Of a stretch of DNA of 64,000 nt, positions 1-10,263 are shown in pieces; position 1 is the stretch's first letter, and every line of letters starts with the position of its first letter. The DNA comes from Corticium candelabrum. Lineage: Eukaryota > Porifera > Homoscleromorpha > Homosclerophorida > Plakinidae. Below the pieces are notes generated by a model. That model made no database searches, was not told the DNA's origin, and saw only the letters and a list, made by a program, of their open reading frames with translations. Both the position numbers and the translations under genes were made by a program. Location of the stretch: positions 3,444,009 to 3,508,008 of the forward strand of contig NC_085095.1 in NCBI RefSeq assembly GCF_963422355.1, written 5' to 3'.

Positions 1-43
1 TCCCAAGCACCAAGAACAGCAACATCAGTATCGGGTGATTTAA

Positions 44-2088
44 TTATGACTGCCGCATAGCCCGAGATGGCAAAATGATAGGCATGTAAAGTAAGCTGCT
101 GAAACTGCTAGGTCTAGATGGCGTACACTGACCAGCATGTTTTGCTATTGCTTTTGCCAGCTCATGTTTTGATCCTCTGACTTCTAATCCGTTGTCGCTG
201 CACCTTTTGATAAGATCTGCCTTGCTGTTATTACGATACATTTTATGTCTGGACCACGTTAGTCTCTCTCTATCTTGTTCTAGAGCAAGTGCTTTCTTCT
301 ACTTTCTGATAAAAAGAGTTTGACTTCATGTGTTGGAACCCATGCAAGGATTGCGATGTCTTCATTGAGATCTTATGGAGGGTTCGCGAACACTGCAACA
401 AAACTCTAGTACTTTCGTTGGCAAAAATGTTCCCTCACAATTGTCCCAAGGTCCTGTTGGCAGCCCTTTTCGTTTTTCATAGGGCAAGCAATGCAGCTTA
501 CCTCCTGTCTCAAATCACCTGACATAATCAGGAACAGGTTCAATCAAATCTTCTGTTTTGCCTTCCCAGTCTGAACCGTAGTTATATACTGCGATTGCGT
601 ATTTTTCTTTGTAAACAGTCAGGCAATGTCTTCTATTTGTATCACGTTTCACGATCATACGACCACGGACAGCTTGGTAGTCATCATAGTAAGTGTAGTA
701 GCAAAGTCTGCATTCAATTTCCAAATTGCACACAGGTGCTCTAATAGCTTGCTTCGTTTCATGCCATATGCCATTGAACCAACTCTACCTTACGAGTGTC
801 TGACAGTGACAAGAAACGCTTTAACCGCACTTCATCATCAAACACGAAATCACCTTTTTGATAGACTGAAATGCATGAAGTGGTTGTTTATTGTATAAAA
901 CACCGGAATTGAGACAGCTTTCTGTGTCCTTCGCCATGGCCGGCATGTTTTCCTTATGCTCCGGAGATCCTCCTCCTGCCTTAGCACGGCCATGGACTTG
1001 ATGAGAATTAAGAGGTCCATGCTTTGGCAATGCTTCATTTTCAACAGCATGAACGCTTTCAACAAAATTCCGTTTATAGTGATATTCAGTGAATGACTTT
1101 TGAACCACCTTGTCCAAGTTGAACATACGACAAAATCTGACTAGGAGCATTTGCACCAAAATGCTTGCTGGGGCAACTGACCGGCTATTGTCGGTAATGA
1201 ACACAAAGCAGCGTTTTAGTTTGCCTGTTACTGGATTTCTGAAATAGCTATTTAGAACAGGTTGGCACATCAAAAAGAACAAATTAGTAAGTGAACAAAG
1301 TGCTGTGTCTCGTTTAAAATAGCTGAGGCTGAAGAGAGTTACAGCCTGTCCTGTTCTCTTAATATACAATGGAGTTTCAGTAGGACCTGCAATTGCTCTA
1401 TAGTCATCATCAGAAACAAGGTGTTGTCTAGGCACAACAATAGTTTCAACAAATAGGTGCGTGTTCGGAGAAACAGCAGTTGGTCTTGACTGAATCCAGT
1501 CATGGTCTGAATATTCAGTCAATACTTTTCGGGTACCTGAACAGGCCGCACATCTTCTAACACTACAGCTTTGCATCCTTTGAGTCTACCAGGTGTGTCT
1601 TTGGGTTTGCTGCAGCATTGTCTAAAGAATAGTTGACATTGGCTGATGTCCACTGTTTGTACAGTGACATTTGATGAACTCCCATTCTAGGTATTGACTG
1701 GAGAGAGATGGCTGCATTGATATTCCTACCTTCGTGATGTTGTGCTGCATGGGTTCCAGATTTGAAGCTTATATGTAATTGTACCATGTTGACAAGCTGA
1801 TACTGAAGTCTTTTGGAGCACTAGGAAGTAAAATCTCTCTTGCTGCTATCATTGTTGTAGCAATTTCAATGTTGCCGCCATCTCTGGAAACTTATCACCT
1901 TTCAGTGGTCTTTCTCCACCCGATGCTCTCACTCTGATCTCTTCTGTCATGTCATTTCGAACGATTTGTGACGTCTGTGTGATGCAATGGCTCCTCTGTA
2001 TTTGATTCCTTTCAGTTTGGCAACAAAGTTGACACTTGTGACTTTGGCCATTAGAGCTTCCAAAGTGTCTCTCTCTTTTGCTCTCCAT
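44..2088 (-). pseudogene. Decayed multi-copy gene with RNase H-fold-like core and C-terminal SAP motif
   Basis: Five minus-strand pieces read in a sensible N-to-C order: 2088-1849 (RASGGERPLKGDKFPEMA), 1787-1563, 1576-821, 733-515 (ending VPDYVR) and 241-44. The long middle piece has FITDN followed about 45 residues later by RNFVESVHAVENEAL. An Asp and a Glu spaced like this recall the later acidic residues of a DDE transposase, but that is inference. The last piece, SKADLIKRCSDNGLEVRG, fits a SAP DNA-binding motif. I remember proteins with this order as repeated, unnamed families in cnidarians and sponges. The pieces lie in different frames and I could not place introns, so the copy is probably broken. 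The function is unknown, and it could be a transposase or a captured gene. Confidence 0.55.
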
Positions 2089-2099
2089 GTAACGGAGTA

Positions 2100-3985
2100 C
2101 AAGTTGGAATTCTTCGCCTACCTAATCGGGTACTCGACCAGTTCTGTTCTTATACCCCAGCTTGCACTTGCTCTAATTAAGCTCTGGTAGCTACTTCCTC
2201 TGCTGCTGCCATGTGTCACCTCTAAACTCACACCCTCACAAACATCTAGAAGTTGAACATAGTCCGAAATAGGAATTTGAGATCATGTAGAAATTGAGGA
2301 AAGGGTCAAGTCTGTGAATTTTGAACATAACAATCAGACTATAGCCAGGATTAAGAAACAAAAGGCCAAGTTTGCCAGAGCTTCTAACAGGTTCATTCTT
2401 GGTAATAGTACTAAGTTTACTTTGTTGTGATATAAGTGATGTTTTGCTGGAAACATAAGATGACTTCGAACAGACTGGGATGGGCACTGGAGAACTGGCA
2501 ATGTTATCAGTCTTCTTGCTCTTCAATTAAAGGTATCTACATTCTATATGCGTAAGTAGGTGATAGGGTTGAGAAAGAAGGAATCAACATCTAGTTTACA
2601 CTTGCGTGCAAGTTGATGTACCCGTCACCAGTGAAGCTGTCTCCGAATACAGTAGAAGAGAACTGCAGCCACGCGGGTACACGCTTCCCCAAAATCCAGC
2701 CGTGCACGTGCAATTAGCACAACTAACTCTCCATTTTTCTTACATTGCCAACATTGCGGCGGGGTTTTGTTATACATGTACCTGTGAGAGTCGAACCTAA
2801 GAAACAAGCGATCTATTCAAGTTAAAAGAACCCCAATGACAGCCTACTCACCCATCTTTAGTAACCGCACGTCTTTCCCCAAGGGCGCGTGCATGCACTT
2901 ACGTATAATTACCGACACTTTGCAAACTTATTGTAGACTACAGCTCAATAGAACGGTGAGCCTTGAATTACTTAACCGAAAACTAGTTTACAGAACTAAA
3001 TATTATTCGATCATATCAGACGCGTCAAATGGAAGTAGCAGACACAGTCGTTTGGAAATTTTGTTTCTCTTCCAATCGACATCTCCAAGGGATCCACGTT
3101 AACAGCCAGACTCAATTTTTGAAGTAGTCGCGATCTGGTCTCATCTGGTATTGTAACTGCTTAGGAGGGCAGCTTCTTGCGTGCTGTATCAATCTGGAAG
3201 AGGGGGTAACAGACATCTATTCGACGCAGTTGCGGCTGGACCCGAAAATGGCGATTGTTAGAGGAATAAGACGTACAACCGTACAATGTAGGTGCAACCG
3301 CTTTATTGCAGGCCCAGACTCAGGAATTTTTGAAAGAGGCGTTTGATCCAATAGCAGTTTGATCCAATAGCAGTTAAAAGCATTAACTAAAGCATTAACT
3401 AACTTTTAATTTTCTGTCATTTAATCAAATTATTTATTGCTGACAGTTGACTACTAATCTGCTAGACTGACTATACAACTTAGCGTTGACACTTTCAAGA
3501 ATGTTCGTAAAGATGCAGTAAGTAGGCCTCAAGTGAATGTTTGATGAAGCCGTCTGCTTGCTGGAACTGTTTTACGGCTATGGTGGCATTGCTTCTGTTA
3601 ATTAGTTTACTGAGATTGGCCAATCATTCTGGATGTTCTGGTCACTTCCAAGAAAGTAAGATAAATTACTTTCAAACGTTTCCATGTGAATTGGAAATCA
3701 CCTGGATTTCTTTTGCCCGTAGCAGTCGTGCATTTGGGACGTCAGCTACTCGTCTTCGTCTTACTCTGCCCCACGGATTGCCCAACAGGTTACTTGGTCA
3801 CTGACAACAGATCGCTGTACAGAACCCTTTATTGCCAGCATTTTTTAATATTCGTCAAGTATTGTCACATTGTTGTCTGAAATCAACGTCAATGATGGCA
3901 ATTGGATGTGTGGCAGACTTAATACCGTTTTGTTCTGTGTTAGTGTAGAGAGGTGGTACGGCAAGGTGACTGGAGCGTTTGAATC
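2100..3985. other. No recognisable gene
   Basis: Short open frames in this stretch show no domain I recognise and no consistent reading direction. A 19-base unit beginning gtttgatccaatagcag is tandemly doubled near 3343-3375, followed by a doubled ttaactaaagca unit. Nothing else stands out. Confidence 0.4.
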
Positions 3986-3989
3986 TTTG

Positions 3990-4563
3990 TACAAACATAT
4001 CTCTCAACCCTTTTATTGCACAGATTCATGGAAGGTTTTTTCATCATCGTCACTGGGTGAAATGTCTACTACAAATAGATTTATTCGTTTGACTTACAGT
4101 TTATCAGCCGTATTATCTAATTCTGCTGGCAGTAGTCTAGCCACTGTTAGAGCTAAATGGCTGGTGAAGTTCCAAGCTTCCGTGTGCCTTGCAGATCTTT
4201 CATGCCCTACCCTTTTCTGGATGTTGATGTTGTCATAGGTAAGAATCCAGTGACCCTAACGGAGCTGACTGATGTCTTTATTGCTCTGGCTGCGATTTCT
4301 ATGTACCGTAGAGTCTGTCTATGTGATACACAAATATTCATGTTTTTGAGTGTCGTTATGACCGCCTTGCTTGTTGCCCTAGCAACCAACATCAGACTCA
4401 ACAGAATTTGAAGTGCCTTGACATGGTCACTATTCTTTTTGGCAAGAACAGAGATAGCTGCCTTACTGTGTATGTCTTGTGGTTTTGGTATGGTGACTGT
4501 CGGTGTGACATCTGTACTACAACCTATTGTTGACAGAAGGAATGTGATGGATATCATTGACAA
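3990..4563 (-). pseudogene. DUF6589-like gene fragment
   Basis: The minus-strand frame at 4563-4207 reads AISVLAKKNSDHVKALQILL, then SLMLVARATSKAV and ICVSHRQTLRYIE. This pattern of a long helix, a short loop and a 'C-x-S' turn is the same as in the clear DUF6589 protein at 55.4-59.6 kb (KQRYKHFSIVQRAISLLLYG, then CLSYQSTIELV). A further readable minus-strand stretch, about 4200-3990, contains INLFVVDISPSDDDEKTFHESV. No start, no catalytic region and no gene ends are visible. The hAT element at 4808 begins 245 bases further on. The match is by motif pattern only. Confidence 0.4.
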
Positions 4564-5027
4564 GTGCTAGTTTTCTAGTAAATAGCTCTTTCAGGACTGG
4601 CCCAAAAGTCTACATTTGACCATTTTCCCTCTACGAATCTGAATCTCTCTAGCCAGCTAGATATGCTGGCATTCCTGCCCCACTACTGTTTGTCATCAGT
4701 GACACTCCTGAGTTAATTAAGATAGGCTAACGCCATATTGCACAGGAAAGTGTTGAGGTGTTTGTCAACTTGAAAACACAGCAAGAGTCTTGCAATATAG
4801 CTATTGCAGGGCTGCCACACTTGGAAGAGCAAAATATCCGTAGGCGCAGTGACGCACGGCCACGCCCACCTAATTTAGAATGACCGCGCCCACGCATTTT
4901 TTGTTTGCACGTTTTCTTGGTACAGTGTATTAATGAAATGCTACTACGCGTAATTGCAGAACAGCAGCAACAGTTATTTACTATATATCCATAACTGTTA
5001 GAACTAAAGAACAGCAGAAAGTTTTAT

Positions 5028-6665
5028 TTACCACAAATCCTTAACGATTAAGCTTGTAAATTGCGCTACTTTGTTGCTACTAGAAGGAACAAATTCTAGG
5101 TGTGCATAGTGGCGACCAAGGAACTCTTCAAAGTATTTAGCAGCAAAATTCTTTGGCACTCTGCCAATCAAGCCACCTGCGTTACCATGTGAATGGCTGT
5201 CAAACACAATGAACAAGCTGTGTTCCTGCAGGTAGCACACTGCAAATGAATAAGGTGATACAACTAGCACGCCAGCCACCACTTTGTCATCAGTGAAAGA
5301 ACGTAGCCTGCCGGGGACAAAATCTACTAGCCCCTGCCAACATCCCGGTCGTATGAAATAATCCTCCGAAGCTAGAAGGGTGGGCGAGGGTTCCATGCTT
5401 ACAACATCGTATGCACTCAGAAACCCCTTCAAGCCCATCTGATCGTACGTAGCATTTCCTGCCCTCATAGCGTTGACAAGAGTCTCTTCTAGGAAAGAGG
5501 TTTCAGGCGGTAGTAAAAACGAGTCTTTCTGCAAAAGAATCAGCTGACACACTTGAGCTGCTATGACAGTGCAAGCATTGCTGCCATCACGTCCATCAAT
5601 ACGAGACTGGCGGAGCGAAGGTGCTAATAGGTATTCTGAACCCCGGTATGTCCATATCTCTTTAGAGTCTAGATTCTCATTGTGGTGAAGTAACTGTGAT
5701 TGAAGAAACTCAAATGCATTAACTTTCGGACTACTTGCATTATGGGCTGTTGGAGTATCACCTCGTTTGCTCATTTTGCTGGCCGTTGTGGCAGGATGGG
5801 TGTGGATAGCAGAAGTACTTGGACGCTTGCGTGAGAAAGGAGGATGCTTTGTAACTGAACTAGATCTGCGTTTTGTCTGAAATTGAATAACAGGTTCTTT
5901 CAAATCTTGCATTGGGCATGGGTTGTGTGCAGATGATTCAGATTGACACACTAGGACGGGTGTCTTTGCACAAGCTGCTTCTTGATTTACTCCAGTGCTC
6001 CTATTTGTTGCAGCGGACTTGGTATTCTTGGCACGACCAGCTGCCTTAGCCACATGTTGTGGCAGCTCCCGTCTCATCGATGGCGTGGGTGTAAACGTTA
6101 AGCACGTCATTTGACCTTTATTGCAACCAATTGTCATCAAGCTGTTAAGCAAGGGCGTACCGATACTGTTGCGGGTATTGGATTTGTCGCTGCCCATGTT
6201 TGAAAAATTTCGTTCGATATCTGCACTAGAATGTGGTATAACTAGCATAGCTGATGCAAAACAAGATAAAAGAGGAAATTCCTGGCAGCCAGAGGCATCT
6301 GACCTTTTAATCAATTCATGCCAGTGTTTGTCTATAGCCAGAGGTAATGAACTTCGACTAGAAGTGCTCTCGGTCTGATAGCGCTGCCACTCCCGCTGCA
6401 GCTTGGTAATATTCTCTGGGAGGACAACATTCGAGAATTGGCTAGCTAGGTGGCCAATTTCTCTTGCTGAGCGTTCCTTGCCTCTTTCGGGGCATAGAAA
6501 CCGGAGAGCAGATAGAACAGGGCATGACAGAGGCAATCGACGTTTGACCTCTTTTGCTGCCACAAGATAAAAATCTCGACATACAGTCAGGAAAGCGCTC
6601 CTTTCAAAATGAGACATATCTGCCACAATAGCCTCGCAGTCCTTGCTGATAACCAAATCTATCAC
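5028..6665 (-). CDS. hAT transposase C-terminus fused to papain-like protease-type domain
   Basis: The first ~200 residues complete the transposase. They include the hAT dimerisation segment with IPHSSADIERNFSNMG, whose Glu is the third catalytic residue, and NSLMTIGCNKG. A low-complexity, Ser/Thr-rich linker with basic patches follows (residues about 200-330). The last ~200 residues form a separate domain. It starts with DGRDGSNACTVIA, where Cys365 is the candidate nucleophile, and contains LFIVFDSHSHG, with Asp489 and His491 as candidates for the rest of a Cys-His-Asp set. It ends EEFLGRHYAHLEF. The order and spacing resemble papain-fold peptidases such as OTU-like or herpes tegument-like deubiquitinases, but I cannot assign a family. 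A related domain lies in the pogo element at 27.4-28.1 kb. Activity is inferred only from the residues. Confidence 0.75.
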   Translation of the reverse strand: MIDLVISKDCEAIVADMSHFERSAFLTVCRDFYLVAAKEVKRRLPLSCPVLSALRFLCPERGKERSAREIGHLASQFSNVVLPENITKLQREWQRYQTESTSSRSSLPLAIDKHWHELIKRSDASGCQEFPLLSCFASAMLVIPHSSADIERNFSNMGSDKSNTRNSIGTPLLNSLMTIGCNKGQMTCLTFTPTPSMRRELPQHVAKAAGRAKNTKSAATNRSTGVNQEAACAKTPVLVCQSESSAHNPCPMQDLKEPVIQFQTKRRSSSVTKHPPFSRKRPSTSAIHTHPATTASKMSKRGDTPTAHNASSPKVNAFEFLQSQLLHHNENLDSKEIWTYRGSEYLLAPSLRQSRIDGRDGSNACTVIAAQVCQLILLQKDSFLLPPETSFLEETLVNAMRAGNATYDQMGLKGFLSAYDVVSMEPSPTLLASEDYFIRPGCWQGLVDFVPGRLRSFTDDKVVAGVLVVSPYSFAVCYLQEHSLFIVFDSHSHGNAGGLIGRVPKNFAAKYFEEFLGRHYAHLEFVPSSSNKVAQFTSLIVKDLW

Positions 6666-6760
6666 ATCAATCCACAGTGCCTCATTGTCTAGGTCAAGGG
6701 TAAGGCAATCAGTGGTTTGGCTTATGCTTGACTGCTTGATGCAGTTGAGAAGAAGTATCT

Positions 6761-7993
6761 TCAGAAGTTGTGTCGCTGGTCATCATACAGTTTGTGAATC
6801 ATAACATTGCTTGTCTGATAGCGGCAGTTCACTGTAGTAAAAATAGGTAAGACTTCCTTCAGAAAGTATAGGTAGGCTTTAGTGCACTTGGCTGCCATCA
6901 ATTCAACCCACTCCTTTACTTTTGAAACGTTCCTTACATCGTTGTCTTGGGTGAAGTACTGTTCAAGAGCGTCCCACTGCTCCAAGACTCTTGATACACT
7001 TTGATGCAAGCTGAGCCATCTTGTAGAGGACGGTTTTATGAGCTTGTGTGAAGGAACGTTTGCAGCTGCCTGAAACTCTTTGTATCTCGCGACACGCTTT
7101 GCACTTTTCTCAAAAAAGTATGCCACATTCCTAGCGAAGTCTTCTACTATGGGTGGTATGCATTTAGAAGCACCCTGAGCACAAAGGTGGAGCTGATGAC
7201 ATGTGCAGTGAATAGAATACAGGTAAGGTTGAACGTTCTTGAGCCTAGTCAAAACAGAATTCTTTGATCCACGCATGACGTTGGCCCCATCTGATCCATA
7301 AGCGATCATGTTTCTCCATGGAATACCATCATCTTTGAACATTTCTTCAATCTTGCCGAAAATGTTGGTAGCAGACGCTGACGGGACTGGTTTAATGCCC
7401 AAACTATAGGACTTCACCAATCCATCTGTAGTGTCGATCACGCGAGCTGATACTGCCACCTGTTCAAACACTGATATATCAGTAGATTCATCAGGAACAA
7501 TGCTGAAAAATCCAATTTTCATCTGGGAAACGAGATGTGCGTGCATGCTATCAGCAACGGTGTGCACGGCTGCAGTCATTTTGGTGCGCCCGGCAGAAAC
7601 GGCTGAAGCAATCTTAGAATCCGGGAAAAGGATTGGAAGCAGTGGAGTCAGATGATCAGACACTGCAAGAGCTACGTCATGCTCAGCAAAGAAGAATGCC
7701 AATTTTAGGACGGCGTTTGTTGCAGCTACCGAAACAGCGTTCTCTTGCTTTGGAGCAAAGCTGGCCTTGATAGTGCCTTTCCATCCAGAATTTTTTTGTT
7801 GTACTCTTGCAACGTGCTCCCGCGAGGTTGCGTGGGTACGCAAGGTCCTAAGACCGCCAGTCTTGTAGCTGAGGTCCTTAGTGCACAGACTGCAGAAGGC
7901 CATGCCTGCACTTCTCTTCGACTCTGTTAACCAACCAGAGCATACAGGATCGCTCTCCCACTCCTTCTTGTAGGCCTGTAGCCATCGTTTCAT
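6761..7993 (-). CDS. hAT transposase, N-terminal part
   Basis: This 410-residue frame opens with a BED/TTF-like zinc finger (residues about 1-65: C-x2-C then H-x5-H in AFCSLCTKDL...RTHATSREH). The RNase H-type core follows with PDESTD, the usual first catalytic Asp of hAT enzymes, and GSDGANVMRG, the second. It ends in HKLYDDQRHNF. Past its stop, the next frame over reads LLKILLLNCIKQ and runs without interruption into the downstream 545-residue frame. One frameshift near 6765 therefore separates two halves of one protein of roughly 980 residues. The start Met is the only one upstream of the finger. The role is to bind the element ends and cut and rejoin DNA in the nucleus. An intron instead of a frameshift is possible but I see no good splice pair. 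Confidence 0.85.
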   Translation of the reverse strand: MKRWLQAYKKEWESDPVCSGWLTESKRSAGMAFCSLCTKDLSYKTGGLRTLRTHATSREHVARVQQKNSGWKGTIKASFAPKQENAVSVAATNAVLKLAFFFAEHDVALAVSDHLTPLLPILFPDSKIASAVSAGRTKMTAAVHTVADSMHAHLVSQMKIGFFSIVPDESTDISVFEQVAVSARVIDTTDGLVKSYSLGIKPVPSASATNIFGKIEEMFKDDGIPWRNMIAYGSDGANVMRGSKNSVLTRLKNVQPYLYSIHCTCHQLHLCAQGASKCIPPIVEDFARNVAYFFEKSAKRVARYKEFQAAANVPSHKLIKPSSTRWLSLHQSVSRVLEQWDALEQYFTQDNDVRNVSKVKEWVELMAAKCTKAYLYFLKEVLPIFTTVNCRYQTSNVMIHKLYDDQRHNF

Positions 7994-8033
7994 GATGCAC
8001 GATCGGATCTATCCCGGATACGCTGCCCGCATC

Positions 8034-8110
8034 TAGCCTCGCGTGGCCAGGCTTTCACCTCAGGCGCTAGGCGCCTGACAAGTAGTGAAAGGTCTGGCTA
8101 CGCGAGACTA
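8034..8110. repeat. 77-bp foldback MITE with Academ-like ends
   Basis: The sequence is almost one perfect inverted repeat around the centre CAGGCGCTAGGCGCCTG. Read on the minus strand it begins TAGTCTCGCGTAGCCAG. The 8.4-kb element at 54487 begins TAGTCTCGCGCAGCCAG, a match of 16 of 17. Flanks GCCCGCATC (8025-8033) and CCTCACATC (8111-8119) agree at 6 of 9 positions, as a worn 9-bp target duplication would. It lies inside the hAT element just upstream of the transposase start, so it inserted after the hAT. It has no coding capacity and would form a hairpin as RNA or single-stranded DNA. Confidence 0.7.
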
Positions 8111-8416
8111 CCTCACATCCCCGAACATCCCGGAACTGTTAGACTACTGCAAAAGAAATCGACGTTCGTACTGTTTGTACATTGTACTAGGTAAGTTAGA
8201 CATACAAATTTACGTACAGTACACACCACGGTTCGATAGCACGACGTTGAGTGACTTCGGAAGACCTACAACTAAATGCCATGTGATCATCGAGTATGTG
8301 TTTGCTCAGTGCTGCATTTATCCGTAGGAATGGCCTACGGAATCCGTAGGCAAGTATGAAGGCCATTTTACCGTAGCCTACGGTAAAATCCGTAGGAGTG
8401 GCAGCCCTGCTATTGA

Positions 8417-10263
8417 CAGATGACCAAAGACATGAAATGTTGGCAGGCTTGACATCACTGAATGATGACTGGTGTTATGTGGTGCATGGTAATGAGTGCT
8501 TGGCTACTTTCTTCACAATTTTAAATTTTTCGGGGTTTTCCAAGATTTATTTACATACATTAAGATTTTTATCTATTATATTCAATTAGACAAACCTGCT
8601 TACGTGGACATTTGTCCAGACTTTCCTCTACCATTAGGAAATTGCCTGAATTGTTGCCAATGCGTCACCACCACCGCTACTTGTCAATCGTTTGAATGGG
8701 GTAACCGTAGCTTCCCAGAAAACGAAGTAGAGACGACTTCGTTTTTTATTCAGTGTTCCCCATTATGCAAATCAACAGCATCAAGACATTTCAAATCAAG
8801 TGATTATTCAACCAAGTCTGTCACAATAGTTGGTAAATGAGTGTCGTACACCACTTTTGACTTCCGAGTTTTGCCAGCAACAGAGCAAAAACCAGACACC
8901 ACCACATTTTCCAGGTAGGCTATAAAATTGCTAAGTTCAACTATCTGAAAGTGGGAAGGTCTAGACACAACTTGCTTTAAGCCACTGTTGTTTTCAGTCT
9001 CATGCAATTCATCTAGCGCTTTATTATGAAATGGCGCACACAATTTTGACGCTGTTCAGTGTCCTTGCTCGAATTGCTGAATGATAGCAGTAAGGTATGT
9101 CAGTACATTACTGAATGTTTGGACAGCCAAGACTTCGTATTTATCACGGACATGTGCAAAGAGCAGGTCACAGGACTGTTTGTGCAGGCATATTGCAAAG
9201 GACCCAGTTCCCTGATCTAATTGCCATATAGTAGGCAAAGTAGACTATTAGGGAGTGAATCAAATTGCACCAGAACTGGCTAACTTTATTTTTCCCTTGC
9301 ACAATTCCTACACGCAGATCTCAAATTTTCCCAGTCCTGAAACTCTGAGAAATGTTAGAAAGGTCCGTACATGACAATGTTTAATTAATTGCGCTTTCAT
9401 ATGGTACAATTTTTGTAACTAGTGGCAACTGTTTCAATATTTGATTTCGACTTGTTAATGCTACTCTAATTACTTGACAGCAAAACTTCAACTCAACACA
9501 TGTATTCTAATTATATCTGTATATGTTATACGTAAAATTTTTAGGCTGTACAAATACTTTTTTGGTGACATGTCATATAAAAACTAAATCTACTTGTCAT
9601 ACAATAAATAAAAAACAGATATAAATGTATATATACAAATATATATACAAATATGTATGCAAATATGTATACAAATATATATAATATATTTACAGTCACG
9701 AATGGTAGTTCACAAAGCACTGTCTGTCAACGGATGACAGCGCCCAGACATCATGGTCGGCAAATATTCCTACTGAGCCGCATGCGTCGCTAAAATTTTT
9801 GCCCGTATGTACGGACACGCCCAGAGGGTGTATCTAACGGCTAAAAATATTTTGATTGGCTAACAAAGCTGAGCAAGTTGGATATTCAATGACGAAGTCA
9901 CGTGGCCTGAAATAGGCCATTGTGTGACGTCAACACAACTTGCAACATCTGGCGATTGATAGAACGTAGACGGTTGAAAGTAATCTCATTCGAAAGAGAA
10001 TTTATTAGCCATTCGCTTAAGCTATATTTTGAAAATAGAAAGAAAGGATCCGTTCCGGGAAAACGGCCTTGACGTAAATCTGATACTAAACGGAGGCGGA
10101 GATAAGGTAAGCACGTGATCCCACGCTCACCATTCCGGCTTCTAGTAATGTTATGAGGATTCGATGTATATCCTTCCACTTTGAGACCTCCTTCATGCCA
10201 TATTTTGCTGCAATATCGTGAAACCCTCCATCCCCATAACACACTTTTTCAGAACTTCTGACA
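8417..10263. other. No recognisable gene; AT-rich interval
   Basis: Short frames on both strands show no family I know. The stretch 9610-9690 is a degenerate run of ATATATACAAATATGTATGC-type units. Nothing else is interpretable. Confidence 0.4.

Larger units (their letters stand above)
4808..8408 (-). mobile_element. hAT DNA transposon carrying a protease-like domain
   Basis: The two ends are inverted repeats: AGGGCTGCCAC at 4808 and its complement GTGGCAGCCCT ending at 8408. They are flanked by GCTATTGC (4800-4807) and GCTATTGA (8409-8416), an 8-bp target duplication with one mismatch, the length expected for hAT. The right end (8320-8400) is packed with copies of CCGTAGG or its complement, and one copy lies near the left end. 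Subterminal repeats like these are typical hAT transposase-binding sites. The element holds one gene on the minus strand, covered by the next two entries, and a 77-bp foldback insertion upstream of it. A single frameshift and the slightly worn duplication suggest a fairly young but probably inactive copy. Confidence 0.85.

Noticed and set aside
9898-10242. 114-residue minus-strand frame just downstream of the second DUF6589-like gene
   Set aside because: It has no recognisable motif and the composition is unlike the neighbouring coding pieces. It was left out as a likely chance frame.
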